Below, in pieces: positions 26,592 through 34,843 of a DNA stretch of 64,000 nt; position 1 is the stretch's first letter, and every line of letters begins with the position of its first letter. A program made the position numbers and the translations under genes. Where the stretch lies: contig NZ_BOMS01000051.1 in assembly GCF_016862315.1 (NCBI RefSeq), positions 155,486-219,485 of the forward strand. The letters run 5' to 3'. Source of the DNA: Actinoplanes palleronii (lineage in GTDB: Bacteria; Actinomycetota; Actinomycetes; Mycobacteriales; Micromonosporaceae). The notes below the pieces were generated by a model. That model saw nothing but the letters and a program-made list of their open reading frames with translations, did no database searches and was not told the DNA's origin.

Positions 26592-26712
26592 GGACCGCCG
26601 CCTAATCGCACACGCAGCGAGCCGGGGATCCACGTTTCTTCCGGGGTGAATCCGCGCAATTGCGGTAGGGATTTCCTTCGTCCCGAACCCGTCAGCTAAC
26701 CCGACCGGCGGC
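26592..26712 (+). ncRNA. c-di-AMP riboswitch (ydaO-yuaA type), second copy
   Basis: Contains the same conserved blocks as the minus-strand copy: GAGCCGGGGATCC, GGGGTGAATCCGC (26643-26655), GCGGTAGGGAT and CCGAACCCGTCAGCTAAC (ending 26700). P1 is formed by CCGCCG (26595-26600) with CGGCGG (26706-26711). It precedes the GTG of the paralogous peptidase gene by about 20 nt, close enough to mask the ribosome-binding site GGAAGGAA. Confidence 0.87.
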
Positions 26713-26731
26713 CGACGGAAGGAAATAGCCA

Positions 26732-27760
26732 GTGCAGCATGTGACTGCGCGGCGACGATGGGTGGCCGTGTTCGCGCTGCTGGTCGCCGCTTGCGGGATC
26801 ACCGGCGCCGCCTCGCCGGCGGCCGCGGCCCCCCGCCCGCTCGCCGCGCCCGGTGAGTCCGGTGACGACGGGGAGGGTGGCTCGAAGTCCCTGCTCGACA
26901 AACTCGAAGACGCCTCCAAGGGTTACGTCACGGCGAAGGCCAAGCTGAAGACGTCCAAGGCGCAGCAGACCAAACTCTCCGCCGACCTGAAGAAGCTGGA
27001 CGCGGCCCTCGGCCCGCAGCAGGCCGCGCTGAACCAGTACGCCCAGCAGGCGTACTCGATGGGCCGCCTGGGCCCGCTGAGCGCGCTGCTCACCGCGGAC
27101 TCGTCGGCCGGCTTCCTGGACCGGGCGCAGCTGCTGAGCACGGTCGGCGCCCGGCAGAACCTGGCCATCGAAGACCTGCGGAACACCCGGGACGGCCAGC
27201 AGAAGGCCAAGACCTCGATCGACGCCGCGATCATCGATCAGCAGCGCCAGGTCAACGTGATGGCCAAGCGCAAGGTCCAGGCCGAGCAGGCGCTCAAGGA
27301 GGCCAACCAGGGCGCCGCCACCGACGACTCCGGTGGTGGCAGCAGCTCCGACGCGGACAAGCCCTCCGGCGATCTGGACGGCAGCTGCGTACCGGACCCG
27401 ACCACCTCCGGCTGCATCTCGCCGCGGCTGCTGTTCGCGATGAAGCAGGCGCAGAAGGCGGGCTTCACCCGCTACGTGGCCTGCTTCCGGGAGCAGAACA
27501 GCGGGGAGCACCCGAAGGGCCGGGCCTGTGACTTCGCCGCCGACAAGAACGGTTTCGGCGGGGTGGCCACCGGTGCCAGCAAGACGTACGGCACGAACCT
27601 GGCGAACTACTTCATCCACAACTCCGACACACTCGGTGTGCTCTATGTCATCTGGTTCAAACGGATCTGGTTGCCGAGCAGTGGGTGGAAGTCGTACAGC
27701 GGGGCCGGCGGGACACCGTCGACGGACCACACGAACCACGTACACCTGTCAGTGACCTGA
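26732..27760 (+). CDS. Secreted coiled-coil peptidoglycan peptidase-like protein (paralogue)
   Basis: A 342-residue exported protein with the same plan as the divergent gene: signal peptide (WVAVFALLVAACGITGAASP), coiled coil from about residue 50 to 190 (AKAKLKTSKAQQTKLSADLK), a Ser/Asp-rich linker and a C-terminal domain with GSCVPDPTTSGCIS, EHPKGRACDFAA and STDHTNHVHLSVT. The HPKGRACD...H-x-H residues match the metal-site pattern of M15/VanY-like folds. GTG 26732 has GGAAGGAA upstream. Regulated by the riboswitch in its leader. A hairpin terminator follows. Confidence 0.82.
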   Translation: MQHVTARRRWVAVFALLVAACGITGAASPAAAAPRPLAAPGESGDDGEGGSKSLLDKLEDASKGYVTAKAKLKTSKAQQTKLSADLKKLDAALGPQQAALNQYAQQAYSMGRLGPLSALLTADSSAGFLDRAQLLSTVGARQNLAIEDLRNTRDGQQKAKTSIDAAIIDQQRQVNVMAKRKVQAEQALKEANQGAATDDSGGGSSSDADKPSGDLDGSCVPDPTTSGCISPRLLFAMKQAQKAGFTRYVACFREQNSGEHPKGRACDFAADKNGFGGVATGASKTYGTNLANYFIHNSDTLGVLYVIWFKRIWLPSSGWKSYSGAGGTPSTDHTNHVHLSVT

Positions 27761-27773
27761 CCTGAAACGCCGA

Positions 27774-27802
27774 GAAGCCCGGAGCCGACGGCTCCGGGCT
27801 TC
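27774..27802 (+). terminator. Intrinsic terminator hairpin
   Basis: GAAGCCCGGAGCC (27774-27786) and GGCTCCGGGCTTC (27790-27802) make a perfect 13-bp stem with a 3-nt loop, ending in TTCG. It separates the convergent peptidase and ABC ATPase genes and can serve both. Confidence 0.9.
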
Positions 27803-27817
27803 TTCGTGTCCGCGGTC

Positions 27818-28591
27818 CTACTTGCGCATATACGCTTCGTATTCCTTCATCACGTCGTCGGTCGGGCCGTCCGCGCGGATCAGGCCGGACTCCAGCCAGA
27901 TCGAGCGCTCGCAGGTGTCCCGGATCGACTGCTCGCTGTGGCTGACCAGGAAGACCGTGCCCGCGTTGGCGCGCAGCTCGCGGACCCGCTCCTCACTGCG
28001 GCGGCGGAACTTCGCGTCGCCGGTGGCCAGTGCCTCGTCGATCAGCAGCACGTCGTGCTGCTTCGCCGCGGAGATCGAGAAGCGCAGCCGGGCCGCCATG
28101 CCGGACGAGTAGGTCCGCATCGGCAGCGAGGAGAAGTCGCCGCGCTCGTTGATCCCGGAGAAGTCGATGATGCCCTGCTTCTTCGACTTCACCTCGGTCG
28201 GTGACATGCCCATGGCCAGGCAGCCCAGCTCGACGTTGCGCTCGCCGGGCAGGTCGTTCATCAGGGCCGCGTTCACGCCCAGCAGCGACGGCTGGCCGGC
28301 CGCGAAGATCGCACCACGGGCCACCGGCAACAGGCCGGCCACCGCACGGAGCAGTGTCGACTTGCCCGACCCGTTGCTGCCGATCAGGCCGATCGCCTCA
28401 CCCTTGTACGCCACGAAGGTGACGCCCTTGACCGCGTGCACCTCGCGGACGTTCGCGGTCTTGGTGCGGGTGACGATCTTCTTGAAGCTGGAGAGCGGAC
28501 TGCTCTGCTGGTTGCCGGCCGAGCCGTAGATCTTGTAGATCACGTGGGCGTCGTCGGCGATGACGGTGGGGACGCGCTCGGTGTCAGCCAC
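27818..28591 (-). CDS. Polysaccharide-export ABC ATPase (TagH/Wzt-like)
   Basis: A 257-residue cytoplasmic ATPase. Motifs are Walker A GLIGSNGSGKSTLLRAVAG, signature YSSGMAARLRF, Walker B VLLIDEALATGD and H-loop VFLVSHSE; the sequence before Walker A, REVHAVKGVTF, is typical of the polyol/polysaccharide exporter group. There is no C-terminal glycan-binding domain as in Wzt. GTG 28591 overlaps the permease stop by 8 nt. With the permease upstream it forms a complete ABC-2 exporter for a cell-surface polymer such as teichoic acid or galactan; the polymer is not known. Confidence 0.9.
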   Translation of the reverse strand: MADTERVPTVIADDAHVIYKIYGSAGNQQSSPLSSFKKIVTRTKTANVREVHAVKGVTFVAYKGEAIGLIGSNGSGKSTLLRAVAGLLPVARGAIFAAGQPSLLGVNAALMNDLPGERNVELGCLAMGMSPTEVKSKKQGIIDFSGINERGDFSSLPMRTYSSGMAARLRFSISAAKQHDVLLIDEALATGDAKFRRRSEERVRELRANAGTVFLVSHSEQSIRDTCERSIWLESGLIRADGPTDDVMKEYEAYMRK

Positions 28592-29480
28592 GGCCGTAAC
28601 CCTTCTCTCCGCGCCAGAAGTAGACGTAGCCGGAGACACCCACGACCAGCGACCAGACGACCGCCTCGATCCAGAGCAGCGTCGGGGAACCGGCCAGCGT
28701 GACGTTCTCCAGCAGCGAGTGCCGGAACAGCTCGATGAAGACCAGCAGCGGGTTGGACTCGACGATGGCGAGCTTCCAGCCGTCCAGCTTCTCGGTGAAG
28801 CGGGTGACCGGGTAGAGCACCGCCGAGCCGTACATCCAGAACCGCATGATGAACGGGATCAGCTGCTTGACGTCGCGCATCTTCGAGCCCAGCCGGGCGG
28901 CGGCCAGCGACAGCCCGGTATTGAAGATCATCTGAAGCAGCATCACCGGGATGATCAGCAGCCACTTCGGAGTGATCGGCTCGCCGGTGAACAGCACGAT
29001 GACCAGCAGGACGCCGATCGCGGTGACGAAGTTGCGGATCTCCACGAGGGCCACCGAGAGTGGCAGGCTGGCCCGGGGGAAGTGCAGCGCCCGGATCATG
29101 CCCAGGTTGCTGGTGATCCCGTTGATGCCGTTCTGCACCACCGATTGGGTGAACTGGAAGACGAACACCCCGATGCAGAGGTACGCGATGAAGTTGGTGA
29201 CGCTGCCCTTGGTGCCGATCACCACACCGAAGATCACGTAGTACACCAGCGCGTTGATGGCCGGTGTCAGCACCGTCCAGAGCGCACCCAGGTTCGTGTT
29301 GCCCAGCGAGGAGGAGGTCTTCGCCTTGGCATGCGCACCGATGAAGTGCCGGTATGCCCACAGCTTGCGCGTGTACTCCAGTAGGCCGAGCCGTCGCCCG
29401 GAAGAGCTCAGGCCGTGCCGTCGGGCGAGTTCCCGCAGGGGAACGCCGGTAGCGGCATCGGCAACCGCCGTCTCTGGCAT
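28584..29480 (-). CDS. ABC-2 type polysaccharide exporter permease
   Basis: A 298-residue membrane protein with six TM helices of the ABC-2 family, partner of the downstream ATPase. The cytoplasmic N-terminal amphipathic segment (KLWAYRHFIGAHAKAKT) is followed by LGALWTVLTPAINALVYYVI, as in TagG/Wzm proteins. ATG 29480 is preferred (GGAG about 9 nt upstream); GTG 29546 would add 22 residues but has no ribosome-binding site. Divergent from the TetR gene, which may control it. Confidence 0.87.
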   Translation of the reverse strand: MPETAVADAATGVPLRELARRHGLSSSGRRLGLLEYTRKLWAYRHFIGAHAKAKTSSSLGNTNLGALWTVLTPAINALVYYVIFGVVIGTKGSVTNFIAYLCIGVFVFQFTQSVVQNGINGITSNLGMIRALHFPRASLPLSVALVEIRNFVTAIGVLLVIVLFTGEPITPKWLLIIPVMLLQMIFNTGLSLAAARLGSKMRDVKQLIPFIMRFWMYGSAVLYPVTRFTEKLDGWKLAIVESNPLLVFIELFRHSLLENVTLAGSPTLLWIEAVVWSLVVGVSGYVYFWRGEKGYGRG

Positions 29481-29667
29481 GGAGTGGTGCTCCGATCTCG
29501 TCGGCCGGTACGAGGCGGCGGACTCCGGTGACTTGCCATCAGACACGGTGCCAGCATGCCAGGTGCCCGCCGACGTCGATGAAACGGGTTCGTATCGACG
29601 CTGCCGGGAACGGTAGCCGACCAAACGGCGGAACGCAACCGTTACGTCGTAGCGTTATAGTGACCAG

Positions 29668-30273
29668 GTGGCGACAGTCAAACGCGCACCTGCCGGAGCG
29701 GCGGTGCTCCGCAACGACATCACTGTGGCGATCCGTAACGCGGTCATGAGCGAGCTGGCAGAGGTCGGTTACGGCCGTCTGTCGATCGAGGCCGTGGCCC
29801 GGCGTGCCGGAGTCGGCAAGACCGCTATCTACCGGCGTTGGAGCAACAAGCTGGAGATGGTACTGGAGATCATCACGGAAGTCGCCGGGCGCAAGGTGCC
29901 ACTTCCGGACACCGGCAGCTTCGCCGGCGACCTCGACCTACTCATGATGATCGTCAGCAAGGCCCTGCAGCATCGGGTCGCGTCGCAGATCATCCCGGAC
30001 CTGATGGCCGAAGCGGCTCGCAACCCGCAGATCGCCGAGACCCTGCAGAAGGTGCTGCGCACCCACCAGCAGGCGGTCGGGGAGAAGCTGGTCGGCCAGG
30101 CGATCGCCCGTGGCGAGCTGCCCGAGAACACCGACCCGGACGTCGCGGTGGACCTGATCCTGGGCCCGCTGTACTGGCGGCTGGCCGTGGCCCGGCAGCC
30201 GATCGGCGACGACTACCTGGAGAAGCTCTCGGCCGCGGTCCTCGGCTCCTTGCGGGGTGACGCCAAGAAGTGA
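29668..30273 (+). CDS. TetR family regulator
   Basis: A 201-residue repressor. The N-terminal helix-turn-helix is LSIEAVARRAGVGKTAIYRR followed by WSNKLEM; the C-terminal ligand domain is helical. GTG 29668 lies 6 nt after a TATAGT -10 box (29656-29661), indicating a leaderless mRNA. AACGC (29632-29636) and GCGTT (29652-29656) flank the promoter and could be operator arms. It is divergent from the polysaccharide exporter genes, its most likely target. Confidence 0.85.
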   Translation: MATVKRAPAGAAVLRNDITVAIRNAVMSELAEVGYGRLSIEAVARRAGVGKTAIYRRWSNKLEMVLEIITEVAGRKVPLPDTGSFAGDLDLLMMIVSKALQHRVASQIIPDLMAEAARNPQIAETLQKVLRTHQQAVGEKLVGQAIARGELPENTDPDVAVDLILGPLYWRLAVARQPIGDDYLEKLSAAVLGSLRGDAKK

Positions 30274-30428
30274 GGGGGTGCGGGAGTGACACCCGAAGCG
30301 GTGACGCGACCGGCACCCGAACACGCACCCGGTCGCACCCGATCGCAACTCAGACTTTCCTGCAGGGTGGCCGGGTCCGGGCCGAATCGAGGGACTGTCC
30401 CCGACACGACCCCCCGGAGCCGGCCCAC

Positions 30429-30794
30429 ATGCAGACCTCGAGCATCCCGCACGTCGACACCACCGTCCTGGACGCCACCGCGCTGCTGGCGATCGCGATG
30501 GGCCGGACGCCCGACACCGGACTGGGCCCGGTCCTGAAGCGGCCCCAGGTGGTGACCGGCGCGGCGGTGGTCGGCGCCTGGCGCAGCCCGGACGGCACCG
30601 TCCAGCTGCAGTTGCGCACCGACGGGACGTACGCCGGCGAGGTGGCCGGCCGGCGCAAGCGCCCCAGCGGCACCTACCGCCTGGACGGCGACTCGCTGCT
30701 GCTCCACGACGACATCTCCGGCCTGCGTACCCCGGTGGCCGTCCTGCACCAGGGCGAGCTGGAGATGGCCGGGCACCGCCTGCACCCGGCCTGA
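30429..30794 (+). CDS. Small beta-barrel protein resembling Atu4866
   Basis: A 121-residue soluble protein starting at ATG 30429. Its second half reads VVGAWRSPDGTVQLQLRTDG, GTYAGEVAGRR, SGTYRLDGDSLLLHDD and ELEMAGHRLH, a strand-rich pattern like the Atu4866/lipocalin-like small proteins. The first 45 residues (TALLAIAMGRTPDTGLGPVL) are helical. The resemblance is approximate and the function is unknown. A longer reading extends upstream into sequence with no family features. Confidence 0.6.
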   Translation: MQTSSIPHVDTTVLDATALLAIAMGRTPDTGLGPVLKRPQVVTGAAVVGAWRSPDGTVQLQLRTDGTYAGEVAGRRKRPSGTYRLDGDSLLLHDDISGLRTPVAVLHQGELEMAGHRLHPA

Positions 30795-30831
30795 CGTTCC
30801 CACCGCGCCCGCGGCCGGTAATGCTGTCACC

Positions 30832-31464
30832 GTGATCGATTGGTTGAACGGCATCGCGCTGACCGCCTTCGGCGTCGGCACCACCTGGGCCGAAGTACTC
30901 GGCTTCGTCACCGGACTGCTCACCGTCGGGCTGCTGGTCCGGCAGCACATCCTGAACTGGCCGCTCGGCATCCTCAACGTCCTGCTGCTGATGCTGGTGT
31001 TCGGCACCGCGGGCCTCTACGCCGACATGGGCCTGCAGGTGATCTACGTGCTCCTCGGCCTGTACGGCTGGTGGGCCTGGCTCTACGGCGGCGCCGACCG
31101 CACCCGGCTGGTGGTACGCACCACCACCCGCGCCGAGTGGCTCGCCCTGGCCGTGGCCGGCGTGGTGATCACCGGCGGACTGTGGCTGTTCCTGGACCGG
31201 CTCACCGGTTCCACCGTGCCGCTCGCCGACGCGCTCACCACCGCGCTCTCCCTGCTCGCGACGTACGGCCAGACCCGCAAACTGGTGGAGAACTGGTGGC
31301 TGTGGATCGCCGCCGATGTGATCTACATCCCGCTGTACGCCTACAAGGACCTCTGGCTGACCGCGATTCTCTACCTCGCCTTCCTCGTCCTCTGCGTGCT
31401 CGGCCTGCGGTCCTGGCAGGCGGCACGGCGGGCACAGTCCGTGGCAGTGGCGGTGGCCGGGTGA
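30832..31464 (+). CDS. pnuC: Nicotinamide riboside transporter PnuC
   Basis: A 210-residue inner-membrane protein with about seven TM helices. It facilitates uptake of nicotinamide riboside, which the next gene product would phosphorylate and adenylylate to NAD. Typical features are WPLGILNVLLLMLVFG, YADMGLQVIYVLLGLYGWWAW and KLVENWWLWIAADVIYIPLY (the conserved Trp-rich substrate pocket). Start GTG 30832. The stop overlaps nadR by GTGA, so uptake and salvage are translationally linked. Confidence 0.92.
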   Translation: MIDWLNGIALTAFGVGTTWAEVLGFVTGLLTVGLLVRQHILNWPLGILNVLLLMLVFGTAGLYADMGLQVIYVLLGLYGWWAWLYGGADRTRLVVRTTTRAEWLALAVAGVVITGGLWLFLDRLTGSTVPLADALTTALSLLATYGQTRKLVENWWLWIAADVIYIPLYAYKDLWLTAILYLAFLVLCVLGLRSWQAARRAQSVAVAVAG

Positions 31465-32555
31465 GGTACCGGCACGGCCTGGTCGTCGGCAAGTTCTACC
31501 CGCCGCACGCCGGGCACCACGCCCTGATCGAGACGGCCGCGGCCGCGTGCGAGCGGCTGACCGTGGTGGTCGCGCCGTCGTCGAAGGAGAGCCTGCCGCT
31601 GCCGCTGCGGCTGGAGTGGCTGCGCGAGGCGCACCCGGCCGTCCGGTTCGTCGGGGTGCACGACGACCACCCGATCGACTACGCCGACCCGGCGGTCTGG
31701 GAACTGCACATGGCCGTGTTCCGGGCCGCGGCCGGCCCGGAACCGGTCGACGCGGTGTTCTCCTCCGAGGCGTACGGCGCGGAGCTGGCCCGACGCTTCG
31801 GCGCCCAGCCGGTGCTCGTCGACCCGGGCCGGGAGCGGGTTTCGATCTCCGGCACCGCGATCCGGGCCGACCCGGTCGCGCACTGGCACCACCTCGGCCC
31901 CGGCGCGCGTGCCTGGCTGGCCCGCCGGGTGATCGTGGTCGGCGCCGAGTCGACCGGCACCACCACCATGGCCCGCGCCCTGGCCCGGCACTACCGGACC
32001 CGGGGCGGGGTGTGGGCGGCGACCGGGTGGGTGCCGGAGTTCGGCCGGGAACTGACCGAGCGCAAGCTCGCCGACCTGCGGCGCGGCCGGCCCGACGCCA
32101 CGGTCTTCGAGGTGACCTGGGACCGGGACGACTTCGTCACGGTCGCGGTCGAGCAGTCGGCGGCCGAGGACGCGGCGGCCCGGGCCGGCTCGCCGGTGGT
32201 GTTCGGCGACACCGACGTGTTCGCCACCACGATCTGGGAGGAGCGCTACCTGGGCAGCGCCTCGGCCAAGGTGCGCGAGCTGGTCCGGGACCCCGACCTG
32301 TACCTGCTGACCGAGGACGCCGGGGTGCCGTTCGAGGACGACGGGCTGCGCGACGGGGAGCACCTGCGGCGGTGGATGACCGAGCGGTTCCGTACCGAGC
32401 TGGCCGCCCGTGCGGTGCCGTGGGTCGCGCTGTCCGGCGGGTACCGGGAGCGCCTGACGACCGCGATCGCCGCGGTGGACCGGCTGCTGACCGCCGGGTG
32501 GCGGCTGGCCGACCCGCTTGTGCCTCAGCCGCCGGGGAATCCGGCCGAACGGTAG
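31461..32555 (+). CDS. nadR: NadR-type NMN adenylyltransferase / ribosylnicotinamide kinase
   Basis: A 364-residue bifunctional NAD salvage enzyme. Residues 1-150 are a nucleotidyltransferase with the HxGH-type motif GKFYPPHAGHH and SISGTAIRADP. Residues 155-340 are a P-loop kinase with GAESTGTTTMARALA and VFGDTDVFATTIWEERYLG. There is no N-terminal DNA-binding domain, so it is not the regulator form of enterobacteria. It follows pnuC with a 4-nt overlap. Confidence 0.92.
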   Translation: MRYRHGLVVGKFYPPHAGHHALIETAAAACERLTVVVAPSSKESLPLPLRLEWLREAHPAVRFVGVHDDHPIDYADPAVWELHMAVFRAAAGPEPVDAVFSSEAYGAELARRFGAQPVLVDPGRERVSISGTAIRADPVAHWHHLGPGARAWLARRVIVVGAESTGTTTMARALARHYRTRGGVWAATGWVPEFGRELTERKLADLRRGRPDATVFEVTWDRDDFVTVAVEQSAAEDAAARAGSPVVFGDTDVFATTIWEERYLGSASAKVRELVRDPDLYLLTEDAGVPFEDDGLRDGEHLRRWMTERFRTELAARAVPWVALSGGYRERLTTAIAAVDRLLTAGWRLADPLVPQPPGNPAER

Positions 32556-32581
32556 GGGTGGACCGATCGGGGGGAAACGGG

Positions 32582-33130
32582 ATGCGGCGCGTCGGGACCG
32601 TGCTGACGGCGGTGGCGTGCGCGCTGGTGTCCGGTGGGTGCTCGGGCGGCGGGCAGACCACGGCCGCCGCCTCGCCCAGCCCCGGTAGCACCTGGTCGCT
32701 GCTGCTCTCCGGCAGCGCGACACCCAGCCCGACGCCGTCCCGGGCGAGCTTCAGCCCGACACCGGCCGCTGTCGCGTCGCTGCCGTCACCGATTCCCAGC
32801 TGTACCAGGATCTGGCCGAGGACCGATCCGGTGCTGATCCCGATCGTGGTGACCGCCGTCGCCGGTGGTTTCCGGGTGGAGTGGCCCCGGCAGTACGACT
32901 CGAATTACCGGGTCACCGCCGTACCCCAGAAGTTGATCAGCGGTGCCCAGCCGGAGCCGGCCTGGAAGGACGTCCCGGCCGGCACCGGCTGCACGATCAG
33001 CACCACGCTCACCGGGCTGATCGCCGGCGAGCCCTACATCGTCTGGCTGGACGCGCCGAACTCCGGCTACGAGATCGACGGCACCCGGCACCTCTACAGC
33101 GGGCGCTCCCGGGTCGTCTACCCGGCGTGA
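32582..33130 (+). CDS. Secreted lipoprotein, fibronectin III-like
   Basis: A 182-residue predicted lipoprotein. The signal peptide ends in a lipobox LVSGGC (Cys at about residue 20), followed by a Ser/Thr/Pro-rich linker to about residue 70. The rest is strand-rich (VVTAVAGGFRVEWPRQYDSN, LTGLIAGEPYIVWLDAPNSG) and looks like a single fibronectin type III-like domain. Two Cys (in PSCTRIW and TGCTIS) may form a disulfide. Function unknown. Its 3' end overlaps the convergent MFS gene by 13 nt. Confidence 0.75.
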   Translation: MRRVGTVLTAVACALVSGGCSGGGQTTAAASPSPGSTWSLLLSGSATPSPTPSRASFSPTPAAVASLPSPIPSCTRIWPRTDPVLIPIVVTAVAGGFRVEWPRQYDSNYRVTAVPQKLISGAQPEPAWKDVPAGTGCTISTTLTGLIAGEPYIVWLDAPNSGYEIDGTRHLYSGRSRVVYPA

Positions 33131-34791
33131 GCGTCTTCCGGCTTGCCCTGGCGGGGCAGCAGGAAGGAGAGCCCGAACGCGGCGATCAGCAGCAACAGGG
33201 CCACTCCGGCCGTACGAACGGTGGTGTCTTCGAAGCCCGCGCGGACCTGTTCCGCGGCAAAGGCCGCAACCGACGGATCGGCGGCGGAACCGTCGTCCCG
33301 GCAACTCGGCGGTACGACGTCCGGGTTCGTCTCGGCGACCCGGTCGGTCAGGCAGTCCCGCAGCCCGGCGACGATCGCCGGCTGCGCGTCGGAGGGCACC
33401 CCGGCCGTGGTCAGCGTGGTCCGCAGCGCACCCGCCGCGTCGTCCACGTGCTGCCCGACCTGGCCGGGCAGCAGCGCGAAGAAGATCGTGCCGAGCACCG
33501 CGATGCCGAACGCGCCGCCCAGCTGCTGCACCGAGGTGATCGCACCGGACGCCGAGCCGCTCTCCTCGTCGTCCACGCCGGCCAGCACGATGCCGAAGAA
33601 CGGCGCCATCGCCAGGCCCATCCCGATACCGAGCAGCAGCAGCGCCGGGATCATGTGCCACGGGGTGATGTCCGCGCCGGCCAGGTGCACGGTGCCGGCC
33701 AGGACCACGGTCCCGGCCAGCATCACCACCGTGCCGAGCTGCAGCAGCTTGCGGCCCAGCTTCTCGGCCAGTCCGGCGCCGGCCACGATGAAGCCGGCCA
33801 CCATGCCGAGCGCCTGCGGCAGCGTGGTCAGGCCCGCCTTGAGCGGTGAGTAACCCAGCCCGATCTGCAGGTAGAACGTGAAGACCAGGCCGGTGCCGAT
33901 CAGCGAGGCGAAGAACATCAGGCCGAGCGCCAGGCCGCCGGTGAACGCCCGCTTGCGGAACAGGCTCGGGGTGACCAGCGGGTCGAGGCCGCGCTTGTCC
34001 CGGCCGGCCTCGTAGACCGCGAACAGTCCGAAGGAGATCACGCCGACCGCGAGCATCACGAACGTCCAGACCGGCCAGCCCAGCTCGCGGCCCTGCACCA
34101 GCGGGAAGAGCAGCAGGAACGCGCCGCCCGCGGCGAACAGCACGCCGAGCCAGTCGAGCCGGGGTGCCCGGTCGAGGCGGGACTCGGGCAGGTATTTGAT
34201 CGCGCCGAGCACCGCGAAGACGCCGAGCGGCAGGTTGATGAAGAAGATCATCCGCCAGCCGGCGCCGAAGTAGTCCGCGTCGACCAGCCAGCCGGCCAGG
34301 ATCGGGCCGCCCACCGAGGAGAGGCCCATCACCGGTCCGAACGCGCCGAACGCCTTGGCCCGCTCCGCCGGGCCGAACATCTCGCGCAGCATGCCCAGGC
34401 CCTGCGGCAGCATCAGCGCGCCGAACAGGCCCTGCACCGCCCGCGCGCCGACCAGGAACCCGGCCGACGGCGCCAGCGCGCAGGCCAGCGACGCGGCGGT
34501 GAAGCCGGCCGCGCCGATCAGGAACATCCGGCGGCGGCCGTAGATGTCGCCGAGCCGCCCGCCGGTGAGCAGGCCGATGGCCATGGACAGGGTGTACGCC
34601 GCGCCCAGCCACTGGATCAGGCTGTACGACCCACCGAGCTCTTCCCGGATGACCGGTCCGGCGATCGTGGTGACCAGCGCGTCGAGCAGGTCCATCACCT
34701 CGACGGCGAGGATCACGAAGAGCGCGACCCACCGATAGCGATACGGCGCGGTCTCCGGCGCCGCCTCTGTTTGAACACTGTTCGTTGTCAC
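33118..34791 (-). CDS. DHA2 family drug/antibiotic efflux MFS transporter
   Basis: A 557-residue protein with 14 predicted TM segments, of the DHA2 drug:H+ antiporter family. Motifs are LLTGGRLGDIYGRRRMFLIG (loop 2-3) and GPILAGWL (motif C, TM5). A soluble loop of about 80 residues with a Cys pair (DCLTD, PSCRDDG) precedes the last TM. GTG 34791 is used; ATG-like extensions upstream would cover the operators. No ribosome-binding site is seen, so the mRNA may be leaderless. Three operator copies overlap the start, shared with the divergent tetR gene, so export is probably inducible by the pumped compound. Confidence 0.88.
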   Translation of the reverse strand: MTTNSVQTEAAPETAPYRYRWVALFVILAVEVMDLLDALVTTIAGPVIREELGGSYSLIQWLGAAYTLSMAIGLLTGGRLGDIYGRRRMFLIGAAGFTAASLACALAPSAGFLVGARAVQGLFGALMLPQGLGMLREMFGPAERAKAFGAFGPVMGLSSVGGPILAGWLVDADYFGAGWRMIFFINLPLGVFAVLGAIKYLPESRLDRAPRLDWLGVLFAAGGAFLLLFPLVQGRELGWPVWTFVMLAVGVISFGLFAVYEAGRDKRGLDPLVTPSLFRKRAFTGGLALGLMFFASLIGTGLVFTFYLQIGLGYSPLKAGLTTLPQALGMVAGFIVAGAGLAEKLGRKLLQLGTVVMLAGTVVLAGTVHLAGADITPWHMIPALLLLGIGMGLAMAPFFGIVLAGVDDEESGSASGAITSVQQLGGAFGIAVLGTIFFALLPGQVGQHVDDAAGALRTTLTTAGVPSDAQPAIVAGLRDCLTDRVAETNPDVVPPSCRDDGSAADPSVAAFAAEQVRAGFEDTTVRTAGVALLLLIAAFGLSFLLPRQGKPEDAHAG

Positions 34792-34820
34792 GAACACTGT
34801 TCTAGTAGCGAACACCGTTC
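34773..34820. promoter_or_regulatory. Triple TetR operator
   Basis: Three near-identical 11-mers occur at regular spacing: GAACACTGTTC (34773-34783), GAACACTGTTC (34792-34802) and GAACACCGTTC (34810-34820). Each is palindromic around its central base. They cover the shared promoter region and the first codons of the DHA2 exporter gene, as expected for a TetR-type repressor controlling both genes. Confidence 0.8.
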
Positions 34821-34843
34821 AGTGTCAACTAGATTAGTCGTTG

